Shown: piece by piece, positions 10,541 through 21,889 of the stretch
Layout of the letters: every line of letters begins with the position of its first letter
Position numbering within the stretch: position 1 is the stretch's first letter
DNA from: Ovis canadensis
Lineage: Eukaryota > Chordata > Mammalia > Artiodactyla > Bovidae
Direction of reading: 5' to 3'
Assembly (NCBI RefSeq): GCF_042477335.2
Contig: NC_091263.1
Location: 17,023,501 to 17,087,500 of the forward strand
DNA: 64,000 nucleotides
Notes under the pieces: model-generated
Databases searched by the model: none
What the model was told of the DNA's origin: nothing
The model's input: the letters and a program-made list of their open reading frames with translations, nothing else
Made by a program: the position numbers and the translations under genes

Positions 10541-11269
10541 ACACATCAAAGTTGTCCCAGTTAGGTGCAAGGATGGAGAAATGCCTGTGTTCCCTGAGGT
10601 ATTAACCCTTGAGTAAGGGCTGGTCTTGGCTTCCTTAATCCTCTTAACAAATTCCCAGCATTTTTCTTTCTCTGTGACTGCAGGTGAAGGCGTTTCAGTA
10701 GCTGAGATTGGCTGTTGGCAAAGACACACAGGTTCCAGCTGCTCCCGAGTGTTCCCAAGTTTGGCTGAGTGTGAAAATCCACCGGGGCTGGTAAAGAAGT
10801 CCCGGGGGTTACGGGCAGAGAACTAGCCGTGCCAGCCTCAGCCTCCAGACAGCCAGCAGCCTCGTTCTGCTTCCTCATCCCGCCCTTCCTTTGGTCCCAG
10901 AGTGTTCATCGTCCACCATGTGCAGAGCTCTGACGTCAGTTTCCCTCACTTGTCGAGACCAAGCGCATATCCCTTGCTCTCAGGTCCCCTTCTGCAAAGG
11001 TTGTCAGGTCCGTTCTTCGTTCTCCATTGCTTTGCCATGGTCCAAGTTCAGAGTCTTACCATCTCTACCCCTGGATACTCCTGGATCTCCAACCCCACCC
11101 CACTGCTGGAAATACTAGCCGTGTCTCCCATCTGAATGTATCATTCCAGGTGCAACAGGAAAAAGTCTCTGCTCCTCCATCCTTCTAGGTGAAATGGCTG
11201 TCTGCCTTCCATTCCCGATAGCAGACTTCTCTTCAGTCCCCGAGGGAGGCATTTGCCGTCCTATAGTTA
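10541..11269. other. Unique, GC-richer sequence
   Basis: No repeat is recognised. Several frames of 66-105 codons are open on both strands because the segment is relatively GC-rich, but none resembles a known protein. No splice-site pair convincingly brackets any of them. Confidence 0.4.
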
Positions 11270-11395
11270 GTCATTTATGGACCTATCTACCCAGAAAGAC
11301 TCTGAGCCACTTGAAGATAATGACTGTTTGCACTTCCTGTGCCGAACACATATTAGATACTCAACAAATATTTATTAAATAAGAAAATTGTCCAC
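11270..11395 (+). mobile_element. L2 LINE 3' end
   Basis: 'actctgagccacttgaagat' followed by 'gatactcaacaaatattt' matches the ancient L2 3' end, whose consensus runs through a gtgctcaataaatgtttg-like stretch. It is strongly diverged, as expected for an L2. Confidence 0.7.
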
Positions 11396-11639
11396 TCTGA
11401 GGTACTTTCAAATACTTTAGCATAAGCAGAGTTCAATAAATCTACATTTATGTTGAATAAATGGAAGGATGCAAATACTACACTAAATGAAAGAAGGGAA
11501 GGGTGAGAGAAATTATACGTGAACCTTGCATACTTACCAAAGATAAAACCTTATTCATCCATCACATAGCCAATTCTCTTAGCTGTTTTGAAAGAAATGT
11601 ATTTGGAATCTTGACCGCAAAGAATCCCCTCAAGAATTA

Positions 11640-12250
11640 GTCACGAGCATCTGATAAAGCACAGAACAGCAAAGGCCAATCACTCTTATTTCAGCTATTA
11701 ATCACCAGTGTTCACATTCACTTCAGGCTTGAAACTGTTGTTTCTCAAAATGCAAGCCTTGAGAAGAGATGCTGTTTGCTTGTACTAGCATCATTTCAGA
11801 ACAAGTGCAAGATTTGTAACCCAAGTAGTTAGCATCTGCTCTGTTCTTTCAAAAATGTATCTCGCTCTCTCTAGCTAGTCCTCTCTGTCTCTTCCTCTCT
11901 TTCTCTGCCTCTCTCTTTCTCTGGCTTAATTAATGCTAATTCATACTGCCCTACAAGAATTTGCAAGCTGTACTGAGAAATAATGCAGTGTTAGTTTTGT
12001 AATTTAGTGCACAGAGCACATTTGTGCAAAAGCTCTGTAAACTGGGCCCGTGGTCAAAGGAGCAATTAGCACTTTGTTAGTATGCAATGATGTACTAATC
12101 TGTGCGGTCCCCAAAAGCAGTTGTCTGTTCCATTCTGCCCTCATGTGCAAATTCTTTGCAGTGTATATAGCACCGCTCCAAAAATAACACACTGCACGCC
12201 TGCTGCTGTAAATTGGGTTCATGATGATGAAGACATATCAATTAGAAAAT
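11640..12250. promoter_or_regulatory. Candidate conserved non-coding (enhancer-like) tract
   Basis: Repeat-free DNA with dense homeodomain-type AT cores: 'ggcttaattaatgctaattc' near 11922, 'gagcaattagcacttt' near 12059, and octamer-like 'atgcaa' motifs. It is interrupted by a CT-rich tract at 11862-11922. This composition is typical of deeply conserved developmental enhancers, but conservation cannot be shown from one sequence, so this is inference only. Confidence 0.3.
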
Positions 12251-12639
12251 ATTTGTTGGGGACAAGTACACGTGAGTACAATTTCCAGCAAAAACGGGAA
12301 GTGGGTGCGAGAGACTCAAAGGGCCGTGTACATTCTTATTTCTTCCTCGAATTTCACTACCAGAGCTGTCTTCATCCGCAGAGAAAGACTAGAAGAAGGA
12401 CATTTGGTGGGAAAATAAGATCTCACACGAAAATAGTTAACCTAGAATCACACTGATAGCAACTTCATTAACACTGTAGACTGATTTGCATTTAAACAGA
12501 CACCATCAGTTCCTTTGTTTAAGCAGCACGGGAGAACCATGTGACAGTTTGTGCATTCCTCGGACTTCTCACGGGCTTAGCGAAGACCATGACCAGGTCA
12601 GGTTCATGACACAATAAAATCACGTCTCACAGTTTTACA

Positions 12640-12870
12640 GTGACTTGCGGGTACACAGACTGCTTGAGTCTCCACATCTGTATGCGGGAAGACACGCCAT
12701 CACCCCTGGTTCCGTGTTCCTGTCTCCCCATTTACTGGAGGGGACGGCGATTATGCTGTACCTGTCACAGAGGGGTTTGTGAGGATTAAGGTAAAGCACT
12801 TAGAGCAGTGCCTGATTACAAATGGTGCTATGGAAGAATTAGTGGTGGTTATTATTATTTAGCATACATG
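12640..12870 (+). mobile_element. MIR SINE
   Basis: The 3' part 'tttgtgaggattaaggtaaa', then 'gcacttagagcagtgcctg', then 'ggtggttattattat' is the MIR 3' region, an ancient tRNA-derived SINE. The upstream half is weaker. Confidence 0.75.
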
Positions 12871-13309
12871 AATGATCAAGCTAGCATTTATTCTCAGATA
12901 CTAAAATTTCAAAGGATTCAAAAGTATCTAGTTAATGTAACTATCTTTCCTTCTCAAGGATCAGTTTCTCAGGTGGGTTTGTATATACAATATCAACTAT
13001 TTTTTGAGGATAAAAGAGAGCTGAAGGGAAAATTAATGCTATTAACTTGAGGAAAAGCTATGGTAAGGAGTCAGCGAATATTTGCCATCATCAAAGAATA
13101 CAGCAAGCTGGTAATAAGCTGAAGTGTGATTTTGATTTGACTTAGAGAAACAGTCTTCATAGTAGAGAGAAGGGGTTCTTAAGACAGATCGCAGAACTCA
13201 CCACAAGCCAGCACATTTCCTGGCATCACTGGCCCTGTGCGGTAACTGCAACTCCTGCTGTGAAGAAGCGTAGCCTACTTCCCGTCTAGTGACTCTAGGA
13301 TGCCCTTGG
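12871..13309. other. Unique sequence, nothing recognised
   Basis: No identifiable repeat. An 80-codon plus-strand frame (12808-13050) starts inside the MIR and has no recognisable domain. Confidence 0.35.
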
Positions 13310-13820
13310 GACTTGCTGTGTCTCAACAGAATGTACAGTCACATCCTCCCCCTTCCCCCGGCTTTATTCTCTGGGAATACACTCCTAGACCCACATGGAG
13401 CCTGAAACTACAGATACTACTGAGCCCTACACACACTCTTTTTCCTATACGTACACACCTATGGCAGTTTATCTTACAAAGTAGATACTAGAAGAGAGTA
13501 GCAACAATAGCTAATAAGAAGAGAACAATTATAACAACATTGTGTAACAAAAGTTATCTGAATGTGGTTTCTCTCTCAAGATATCTCACTGTACTGCGCC
13601 CATCCTTCTGATGATGAGAGATGATAAAACGCCCGTGTGATGAGATGGAGGAGGTGGATGAGCTAGGCGCTGTGACCTAGTATTGGGCTACTGTGGACCT
13701 TCTAATGGTACATCAGAAGGAGGACCATCTGCTTTGGCTGATCCCAGATCACAGGGCTGTGGGGGTCCCTGGAAGACAGGACCAGAACAGTGCGAGGTTT
13801 CATCATGTTACTTATAATGG
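13310..13820. mobile_element. Tigger-like DNA transposon remnant
   Basis: Wording such as 'agaacaattataacaac', 'aaaagttatctgaatgtgg', 'ctcactgtactgcgccc' and 'catcagaaggaggaccatc' fits non-autonomous pogo/Tigger-family elements of mammals. The exact family and both termini are not determined. Confidence 0.5.
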
Positions 13821-13844
13821 TGTGTGATTTAAACTGATGAATTG

Positions 13845-14045
13845 CTGCTATATCTTAAATGGATAACCAACAAGGATCTACTGTATAACACAGGCAACTC
13901 TGCTCAAGGCTATGTGGCAGCCAGGATGGGAAGGGAGTCTGGGGGAGGATAATTACATGTATATGTATGGCTGAGTCCCTTTACTGTCCACCTGAAACTA
14001 TCACAACATTGTTAATCAACTATTTGAATAATCAAATAGTTAATC
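13845..14045 (+). mobile_element. L1 3' UTR fragment
   Basis: 'ggataaccaacaaggatc', 'ctactgtataacacagg' and 'cacctgaaactatcacaac' are the artiodactyl L1 3' UTR wording. It ends in 'gttaatcaactattt', followed by a short palindrome (aactatttga, ataa, tcaaatagtt). Confidence 0.85.
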
Positions 14046-14054
14046 AACTATTGT

Positions 14055-14253
14055 TATTGTTTAGTCACTATGTTGTGTCTGCCTCTTTGCTACCCCATGG
14101 ATTGTAGCCCACCAAGTTCCTCTGTCCACAGGATTTGCAAGGCAAGAATATAGCAGTAGGTTGCTATTTCCTTTGCAAGGGGATCTTCCTGACCCCGGGA
14201 TCAAACCCACGTCTCCTACCTTGGTAGGTGGATTCTTTACCACTAAGCCAAAG
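14055..14253 (-). mobile_element. Bov-tA-type SINE
   Basis: Antisense SINE from 'agtcactatgttgtgtctgc' to the tRNA-like head 'ctttaccactaagcc', with antisense box B 'gggatcaaacccacg'. It is more diverged than most copies here. Confidence 0.88.
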
Positions 14254-14263
14254 TTTAAAAATT

Positions 14264-14311
14264 ACATATATATATATGTGTGTGTGTGTGTGTATGTGTG
14301 TGTGTGTATAA
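14264..14311 (+). repeat. (TA)n(TG)n microsatellite
   Basis: A TA run passes into TG repeats with one TATG interruption. It lies just beyond the 3' end of the antisense BovB that follows. Confidence 0.9.
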
Positions 14312-14350
14312 TGGTGTGTTATATCTGCAAAAAACAAAGAAATAAACTTT

Positions 14351-16092
14351 CAGTTCAGTTCAGTCCCTCAGTTGGTTTGACTCTTTGCGACCCCATGGAC
14401 TGCAGCACGCCAGGCCTCCCTGTCCCTCACCAACACTCAGAGTTTACGCAAACTCATGTCCATTGAGTCAGTGATTCCATCCAACTATCTCATCCTCTGT
14501 TGTCCCCTTCTCTTCCCGCCCTCAATCTTTCCCAGCCTCAGGGTCTTTCCAAATGAGTTAGTTCTTTGCATCAGGTGGCCAAAATATTGGAGCTTCAGCT
14601 TCAGCATCAGTCCTTCCAATGAATATTCAGGAATATTCCTTTAGGAGACACAGGTTGGATCTGTTTGCAGTCCAAGGGACTCTCAACAGTCTCCTCCAAC
14701 ACCACAGTTCAAAAGCATCAGTTCTTCAGTGCTCAGCTTTCTTTATAGTCCAACTCTCACATCCATACATGCCTACTGGAAAAACAATAGCTTTGACTAG
14801 ATGGACCTTTGTTGGCAAGGTAATGTCTCTACTTTTTAATATGCTGTCTAGGTTGGTCATAACTTTCCTTCCAAGGAGCAAGTGTCTTTTAATTTCATGG
14901 CTGCAATCAGCATCTGCAGTGATTTTGGAGCCCCCCAAAATAAAGTCTGTCACTATTTCTATTGTTTCCCCATCTATTTGCCATGAAGCTACGGGACCAG
15001 ATGCCATGATCTTCATTTTCTGAAAGTTGAGTTTTAATCCAACTTTTTCATTCTCCTCTTTCACTTTCATCAAGAGGCTCTTTAGTTCTTTGCTTTCTGC
15101 CATAAAGATGGTGTCATCTGTATATCTAAGGTTATTTATATTTCTCCCAGCAATCTTGATTCCAGCTTGTGCTTCATCCAGCCCAGGATTTCTCATGATG
15201 TAGTCTACATATAAGTTAAATAAGCAGGGTAACAATATACAGCCTTGATGTACTCCTTTCCCTATTCGGAACAGTCTGTTGTTCCATATCCAGTTTTAAC
15301 TGTTGCTTCTTGACCTGCGTACAGATTTCTCAAGAAGCAGATTTCTCTGGAAATACCAGATGGTCTGGTATTTCCATCTCTCTCAGAATTTTTCAGTTTA
15401 TTGTGATCCAAACAGTCAAAGGCTTTGGCATAGTCAATAAAGTAGAAATAGATGTTTTTCAGGAATTCTCTTGCTTTTTCGATAATCCAACGGTTGTTGG
15501 CAATTTGATCTCTGGTTCCTCTGCCTTTTCTATAAACCAGCTTGAACATCTGGATGTTCACAGTTCACATACTGTTGAAGCCTGGCTTGGAGAATTTTGA
15601 GCATTACTTTACTAGCATGTGAGATGAGCGCAATTGTGTGGTAGTTTGAGCATTCTTTGGCATTGCCTTTCTTTGGGATTGGAATGAAAACTGACCTTTT
15701 CCAGTCCTGTAACCACTGCTGAGTTTTCCAAGTTTGCTGGCATATTGAGTGCAGCATATCACAGTGTCATCTTTTAGCTCAACTGGAATTCCATCACCTT
15801 CACTAGCTTCATTTGTAGTGATGCTTCCCAAGGCCCACTTGACTTCACATTCCAGGATGTCTGGCTCTAGGTGAGTGATCACACCATCATGATCATCTGG
15901 GTCATGAAGATCTATTTTGTATAGTTCTGTGTATTCTTGCCACCTCTTCTTAATATCTTCTGCTTCTGTTAGGTCCATACCATTTCTGTCCTTTATTGAG
16001 CCCATCTTTGCATGAAATGTTCCCTTGGTATCTTTAATTTTCTTGAAGAGATCTCTAGTCTTTCCCATTCTATTGTTTTCCTCTATTTTTGG
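14351..16092 (-). mobile_element. BovB LINE, 5'-truncated, ~1.7 kb
   Basis: Antisense BovB from the tail repeat at 14351 to the KTRDLFKKIKDTKGTFHAKMG linker near 16070. It includes most of the RT domain, but the catalytic motif reads LRYTDD instead of YADD. Frames are broken into pieces at 14726-15235, 15262-15561, 15530-15757 and 15604-16068. No endonuclease domain is present. Confidence 0.93.
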
Positions 16093-16944
16093 AATTTTTC
16101 ATGAAATATTTTTGGACCATAGTGGGTAATGGAAACTTCAGAAAGTGAAACTGCTTATAAGGGGGTAACTGATGGAAGCGACAATGCATCGGTTCTGAGT
16201 CCAAGCCGTGAGACACTACAACTTCCGCCCTTGCTCTTGGAGAGCTGCCCAGCTGGGCAAAGCTAGCCCCCTGGAGGGTGGGACAGAGGGTGTCCGCATT
16301 ACCCAGGGGCAGCCAGTTCTCACTTGCACCTGAGTCCTGAAAAGTAACCTAGTTGAGCCCGGGCCAAATTGAGTACACATAGAAATATTTTCTAAAAGCA
16401 ATATTGTCATTTCCAACTGCTGGACTTGGGGTGGTTTGCTGCACATGAAGCTGATTGGCCCTGAGAGACCATGGCACCTCTTCCTTTAGAAATCCCAGAA
16501 GTCAGTATAGATACTTCCCATTGGGAACTACTTAGAAAAAATCCTATATGGGATAGAAGAATGAAATGGGAGTCTTTAGAGATGTTGTGTGACACACATT
16601 TTTCTCTGAGTTTGTTAGATGGAGCTTTAAGCTCCAGCTAAAGGATTATTTTCTGTTCAAAAGTAGACAGCATAATCTTTTCATCATTCAAGAAACCTTA
16701 CTGTGCACCTACTATGTGCTTGATGCTAAGAGAATGAAATTATTTCTTTCTCAGCAAAAACAAAAATTGTGACAAGTGTAAATTTGCCCACCATTTTTAC
16801 TAAATGATATCCAAAATCAAGTTTTTGTAAGTTAATAGATTATATTTCCATAGTAATCAGGTCAGCTTTATGACAACATTACTAAAAAAATATTATAAAC
16901 ATGTTTTAATAGCATATACAAGTCATTTATGTATTATTAAGTGT
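16093..16944. other. Unique sequence with a weak ancient-repeat hint
   Basis: No gene is recognised. 'tgtgcacctactatgtgct' at about 16702 is a phrase shared by several ancient mammalian repeats. The rest is AT-rich and featureless. Confidence 0.35.
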
Positions 16945-17622
16945 AATAATGACAGCTTATGGTGAAAGGTGCTGGATTCATGGTCCCCAAAGGAGAAAGT
17001 GTCACTCCAGGACCAAAGATGCAGTCTCAGCCACTGAGAGCGTTTTGCAGTGAAGTTTTAGTAAAATGAAAGGGGTAGAGGAAGCTTCCAGTGAAAGAGA
17101 GGCACTGGAAGGGGGCGGGTGAGTACCCCCCACCCCAGTTCAGGCAAGGCACTATATACTCTTCTGTCAGCTGCTGAGAACAGACAAAAGAATACCTCAA
17201 GGCTATGAAATTTTACCAGGCTTTTCTCCCACAACATATATCCTGAGATAACACTGACACAAGATTGGTCAGGGAGCACGGGATCTGGTCAGGACATCTC
17301 TGGGCGAGAAATATTGCTGCCACTTTCATCAGGGTGTAAGTTTTGGAGAAAACAGATTCCCAAACAAAATAGATTGTTTTAATAGTAATCATTAACATAT
17401 AGCCTGAAGAAATCACTCTTATGAGTAATATATATTGTCTTGCTATGTAATTATCAGCTCCAGGCTTAAAGAAGGCTAGTTCCAGATTAACTAGATTGTT
17501 GCCATAGCAACACAGGGTTTAAGAAAGAAACATGTCCTACATGACTAAGGTGAAAGAATGTATGGAGAAAAGTGCTTGCCTCCTCCTTCTTCTTGGGGGC
17601 CCCTGGACTCCCTATCAACATG
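16945..17622 (-). mobile_element. Probable solo LTR of a ruminant endogenous retrovirus
   Basis: A ~680-bp unit without coding frames is flanked by the direct repeat attaagtgt at 16936-16944 and 17623-17631. Its wording ('gattgttgccatagcaac', 'cgttttgcagtgaagtttta') resembles ERVK-type LTRs dispersed in cattle, as I recall them. No gag, pol or env is attached, so it would be a recombined solo LTR. The 9-bp repeat is longer than the usual 6-bp ERVK duplication, so exact ends are uncertain. Confidence 0.45.
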
Positions 17623-17631
17623 ATTAAGTGT

Positions 17632-18104
17632 CACTCTCTCAATAATACCTACTTGTAAACAGTTGAAAACCTAGAATCAAGCATTTAAGCAGATGGTGGA
17701 CCATGATTTGATTTTCCCCAATGAACTTGGTAGATCAGATCTACCCTGTACCGTGCCCTTATACTCAACTTTTGCCAAAAAGTGTATGTACCAACGAGTA
17801 CTTGCTGTCTTATTAATTCTGAGCAACCTCCTTCTCGTTCTTCTCTTTGGCATTTGGTAACATATTGGTAATTTCATTACAATCCTCATTCTCAAGTAGT
17901 TCTTCCCCCTCTACGCTCATCCTCCCTGTACCTGTCAGCTCTGGCGGGGCCACTGCCCTCTCTCCTCCACTCTCGGCAGGGCTGCCCCTTCCAGCAGTGA
18001 GTGGCCCTGCGCTTGCTCAGTTCCATGCGGTTAGCGTGGTGTTCCTTGTGGTCACAGGACACATTCTCAGCCTTTCTAACTGCCTGCAGCCGCACAAAAT
18101 GCAC
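17632..18104. other. Unique sequence, nothing recognised
   Basis: AT-rich on the left, GC-richer from about 17900. Overlapping frames on both strands at 17847-18209 show no protein family. No promoter-like CpG island is evident. Confidence 0.35.
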
Positions 18105-19020
18105 AGTCTTTTCTCACTTCTTCACTCATTGTTTCCCTTGTTCATTCACTCCACAGATGACTGTGGTCCGGGCACTATGCTGGGCGTGGAAAACACAATT
18201 GTGAGCTGACTGTCAGCTTAACCCCATCCTTGTGGAGCCCAGAGTCTAGTGCAAGAGACAGGTCTTACACAGAAACAAGTGTCGAGATTGCCCCTGTGAC
18301 ATGTACCACCTGGTACGTGGATACTCTATACAGCTGAGGTCAGAAAGAGTTTTTGCAGGGAAAGGTCACTTGAGTGAAATGTGAAACCTATAGAAACATC
18401 AGCTGAGAGGAGGAAGAGGAGGCAAAGTGGAACAGGCAGAGGGGCCTGCAAGTGCAAAAGCCCCGTGGCAGGCAGAGGCACAGAGAGGACATGGGAAGAA
18501 GGGCAATGAGGGGGCAGTCAAGCTGAAATATGGGTGCGATGAGGGAGCACACTGGGCAGGCCTTGGTGAGTTTACCTCTATGCCAGATGCAGAGGAAATC
18601 AATAAAGGACTTAGCAAATATTGGCATGGACAGGGTGGCATTTGTTGTTTTGCTGTGTTTTTTATTGAAGTTCAGTCTGTTTACAATATTATGTGAATTT
18701 CTTTTGTACAGCAAAGTGACTCAGTTACATATGTATAAATTCTTTTTCATATTCTTATTCATTACAGTTTGTCACAGGCTACTGGATATAGTTCCCTGTG
18801 CTCTACAGCAGGAGCCTGTTGTCTATCCACCCTATATATAATAACATCTGCTACCTCCAAACTCCCAAACCTTCCCGCTGTCCTCCACTTGGCTACCACG
18901 AGTCTGTTCTTCATGTCTATGAATCTGTTTTTGTTTCATGGACTTACCGATTTGTATGATATTTTAGATTGCAGTGTGACATTTTGAAAAGATCACTTTG
19001 GCTGCAGTGGATGTTAACAT
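18105..19020 (+). mobile_element. Ancient interspersed repeat (unnamed), split by an L1 3' end
   Basis: 'ggcactatgctgggcgtg', 'gcaagtgcaaaagccccgtgg' and, after the L1 insertion, 'agatcactttggctgcagtg' at about 18989 recall a widespread old mammalian repeat whose consensus runs from a 'gccaggcactgtgc' start to 'gatcactctggctgc'. I cannot name the family with confidence. The L1 at 18652-18972 interrupts it. Confidence 0.4.
18652..18972 (-). mobile_element. L1 3' UTR, antisense
   Basis: 'ttttattgaagttcagtc', 'tgtacagcaaagtgactcag' and 'gttccctgtgctctacagc' are the reverse complement of the artiodactyl L1 3' UTR, with the A tail at the left end as T-rich sequence. Confidence 0.88.
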
Positions 19021-19410
19021 GCACTGACCTTCTGTCCTATAAGCTGTACCCCCAAAAGAAGCCACCCCCAAGCCACAGTTGAGCCTTTAGGCCAAGGCAT
19101 GAGAAGGAGCAACAGATGGAAGATGGCTAAAGAAGACAAAAGCCAGGGTAGAGAAGAGAGTACTCAGTGTTCTGCCCACCAGCTATAGAAACCCCAACAG
19201 TCCACTCTGGCGGGCTTGTTCAACAGGTAGATTTCAAGACCCTCTTCTACAACTTCTAAGCGAGCATCGGAGGAATGTGCCTTACTCTTCTGAATCACCC
19301 AAGACAAAAAAGTCATATAACAGAGAAGTTGGAAAATGAGGCTTAAACTATTCAGGCTGAGCTAGGGTGTTGTCCCTATGCCCAAAGTTATTCTGTGCCT
19401 GGCTGCCAGA
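19021..19410. other. Unique sequence, nothing recognised
   Basis: Short stretch between old repeats with no recognisable gene or element. Confidence 0.35.
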
Positions 19411-19414
19411 ACTC

Positions 19415-21145
19415 TCAGTTCAGTTCAGTCGCTCAGTCATGTCTGACTTTTAGCGACCCCATGGACTGCAGTACGCCAGGCTTCCCTGTCCATCACGATC
19501 TCCCAGAGCTTGCTCAAACTCATGTCTATCAAGTTGGTGATGCCATCCAACCATCTTATCCTCTGTCATCCCTTTATCCACCTGCCTTCAATCTTTCCCA
19601 GAATCAGGGACTTTTCCAATGAGTCAGTCCTTCACATCAGGTGGCCAAAGTATTGAAGCTTCACCTTCAGCATCAGTCCTTCCAATGAATATTCAGGACT
19701 GATTTTCTTTAGGATGGACTGGTTGGATCTCCTTGAGGTCCAAGGGACTGTCAAGAGTCTTCTCCAATACCACAGCTCAAAAGCATCAATTCTTCACACT
19801 CAGCTTTCTTTATAGTCCAACTCTCATATCCATAGATGACTACTGGAAAAACCATAGCTTTGACTAGATGAACCTTTGTCAGCATAGTAATGTCTCTGCT
19901 TTTTAATTTTCTCTCTTGGTTGGTCATAGCTTTTCTTCCAAGGAGCAAGCGTCTTTTAATTTCATGGCTACAGTCACCATCTGCAGTGATTTGACAGCCC
20001 AAGAAAATAGTCTCTGTTTGACTGCTTCCCCATCTAGTGATGGGACCATGAAGTGATGGGACCATGATCTCAGTTTTTTGAATGCTGAGGTTTAATCCAA
20101 CTTTTTCATTCCCCTCTTTCACTTTCATCAAGAGGCTCTTTAGTTCTTCTTCACTTTCTGCCATAAGGGTGGTGTCATCTGCATATCTGAGGTTCTTGAT
20201 ATTTCTCCCCGCAATCTTGATTCCAGCTTGTGCTTCATCCAGCCCAGCATTTCTCATGATGTACTCTGGATAGAAGTTAAATAAGCAGGGTGACAATATA
20301 CAGCCTCAACGTACTCCTTTCCCAGTTTGGAACCAGTCTGTTGTTCCATGTCTGGTTCTAACTGTTGCTTCTTGACCTGAATACAGATTTCTCAGGAGGC
20401 AGGTCAGGTGGTCTGGTATTTCCATCTTTTGAATTTTTCACAGTTGATTGTGATCCACACAGTCAAAGGCTTCGGAGTAGTCAATAAAGCAGAAGTAGAT
20501 GTTTTTCTGGAACTCTCTTGCTTTTTTGATAATCCAACGGTTGTTGGCAATTTGATTTCTGGTTCCTCTGCCTTTTCTAAATCCAGCTTGAACATCTTTT
20601 CTAAATCCAGCTTGAACACCTGAAATTTCATGGTTCATGTACTGTTGAAGCCTGGCTTGGAGAATTTTGAGCATTACTTTACTAGTGTGTGAGATGAGTG
20701 CAATTGTGCGGTAGTTTGCGCAATCTTTGGCATTGCCTTTCTTTGGAATTGAAATGAAAACTGACCTTTTTCAGTTCTGGGGCCACTGCTGAGTTTTCCA
20801 AGTTTGCTGGCATATTTAGTGCAGCACTTTCACAGCATCATCTTTGAGGATTTGAAATAGCTCAACCTCCACTAGCTTTGTTCATAGTGATGCTTCCTAA
20901 TGCCCACTTGACTTTGCGTTCTAGGATGTTTGGCTCTAGGTGAATGATTATAATTCTTCTGTGTATTCTTGTCACCTTCTCTTAATATCTTCTGCTTCTG
21001 TTAGGCCCATACCATTTCTGTCCTTTATTGTACCCATCTTTGCATGAAATATTCCCTTGGTATCTCTAATTTCCTTGAAGAGATCTCTAATCTTTCCCAT
21101 TCTATTGTTTTCCTCTATTTCTTTGCACTGATCACTGAGGAAGAA
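19415..21145 (-). mobile_element. BovB LINE, 5'-truncated, ~1.7 kb
   Basis: Antisense BovB from the 3' tail at 19415 to the SDQCKEIEENNRMGKIRDLFKEIRDTKG linker at about 21140. The RT motif is LRYADD. A 24-bp tandem duplication at 20573-20620 repeats part of the LDLEK region. Multiple frameshifts split the reading frame. Confidence 0.93.
20573..20620 (-). repeat. 24-bp tandem duplication inside BovB
   Basis: The unit ttttctaaatccagcttg plus aacatc occurs twice, at 20573-20596 and 20597-20620 with one mismatch. It adds eight codons to the fragmentary RT frame. Confidence 0.9.
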
Positions 21146-21280
21146 CCAGAGCCCAGAGCCCTTCCAGCGATGAATGTTCAATTCCAAGCTGCACTTCTGT
21201 GTGAAGTCCCCTCTCCAGGCTCACTGAGCCAGCAGGCATCTTACCTTCATCCCTCTCTGATTGCTCCTCATACTTTAAAT

Positions 21281-21560
21281 CAAAGGTAGGCAAATTAGAA
21301 TTTCTGTGCCAAATCTAGCCATTCCTTGGGTTTCATGTAACCCCAAAGCTAAAAAACCATAAGACTATTGTGTAACATAATAAAATGATATGAAATTCAA
21401 ATTTAGCATCCACAAATGAAGTTTTCTTAAAACACACGTGTATGTATTTATTTATTATTCACTGCTGATTTTATTTTACACATACTTCACCAAGGCAGAG
21501 CTGAATAATTGTGATAAAGACATAAGGAACACCAAAATCTAAAATATTTCCATTTTTTAT
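21281..21560 (-). mobile_element. hAT-like non-autonomous DNA transposon remnant
   Basis: 'gtaggcaaattagaatttc', 'atgaaattcaaatttagc' and 'ggcagagctgaataattg' resemble the long eutherian hAT-type element whose other end appears at 41545-41770 in the opposite orientation. The family name is left open. Confidence 0.5.
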
Positions 21561-21889
21561 AAAGAAAACTCATGCCTTCAGTTAACCTCTTAGCCTCTTT
21601 GGTCAAATTACTAATAAATTACAAAACTGCTGTGAGGCAAATAATTAACTTGTAATGCAAATGATTGCTCCATAATTTAAATCCATCATAAGCTTGACTT
21701 TTTATATTGAATTTTCTTACAATTAGACATACCTTTACCCTATGTACCATGATTAACTTACTACTAGTCGATTCAGAAAATGCTTGATTTCACAAAGGCT
21801 GTAATAGGGTTCTTGGTTCACTGTACAGCACATACTTCTCTAGAAGCAATAAAACAAAACCAGAGTGGTAGTCTCTACTCAAATTCTAA

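Noticed and set aside
10931..10938. Palindromic CRE TGACGTCA here and at 58814-58821
   Set aside because: An 8-mer is expected about once in 65 kb by chance, and neither site sits at a recognisable promoter.
18388..18714. 108-codon minus-strand frame with hydrophobic and proline/serine-rich parts
   Set aside because: It overlaps an ancient repeat and an antisense L1 end, and the sense strand of the repeat explains its composition. No promoter, splice sites or domain are seen.
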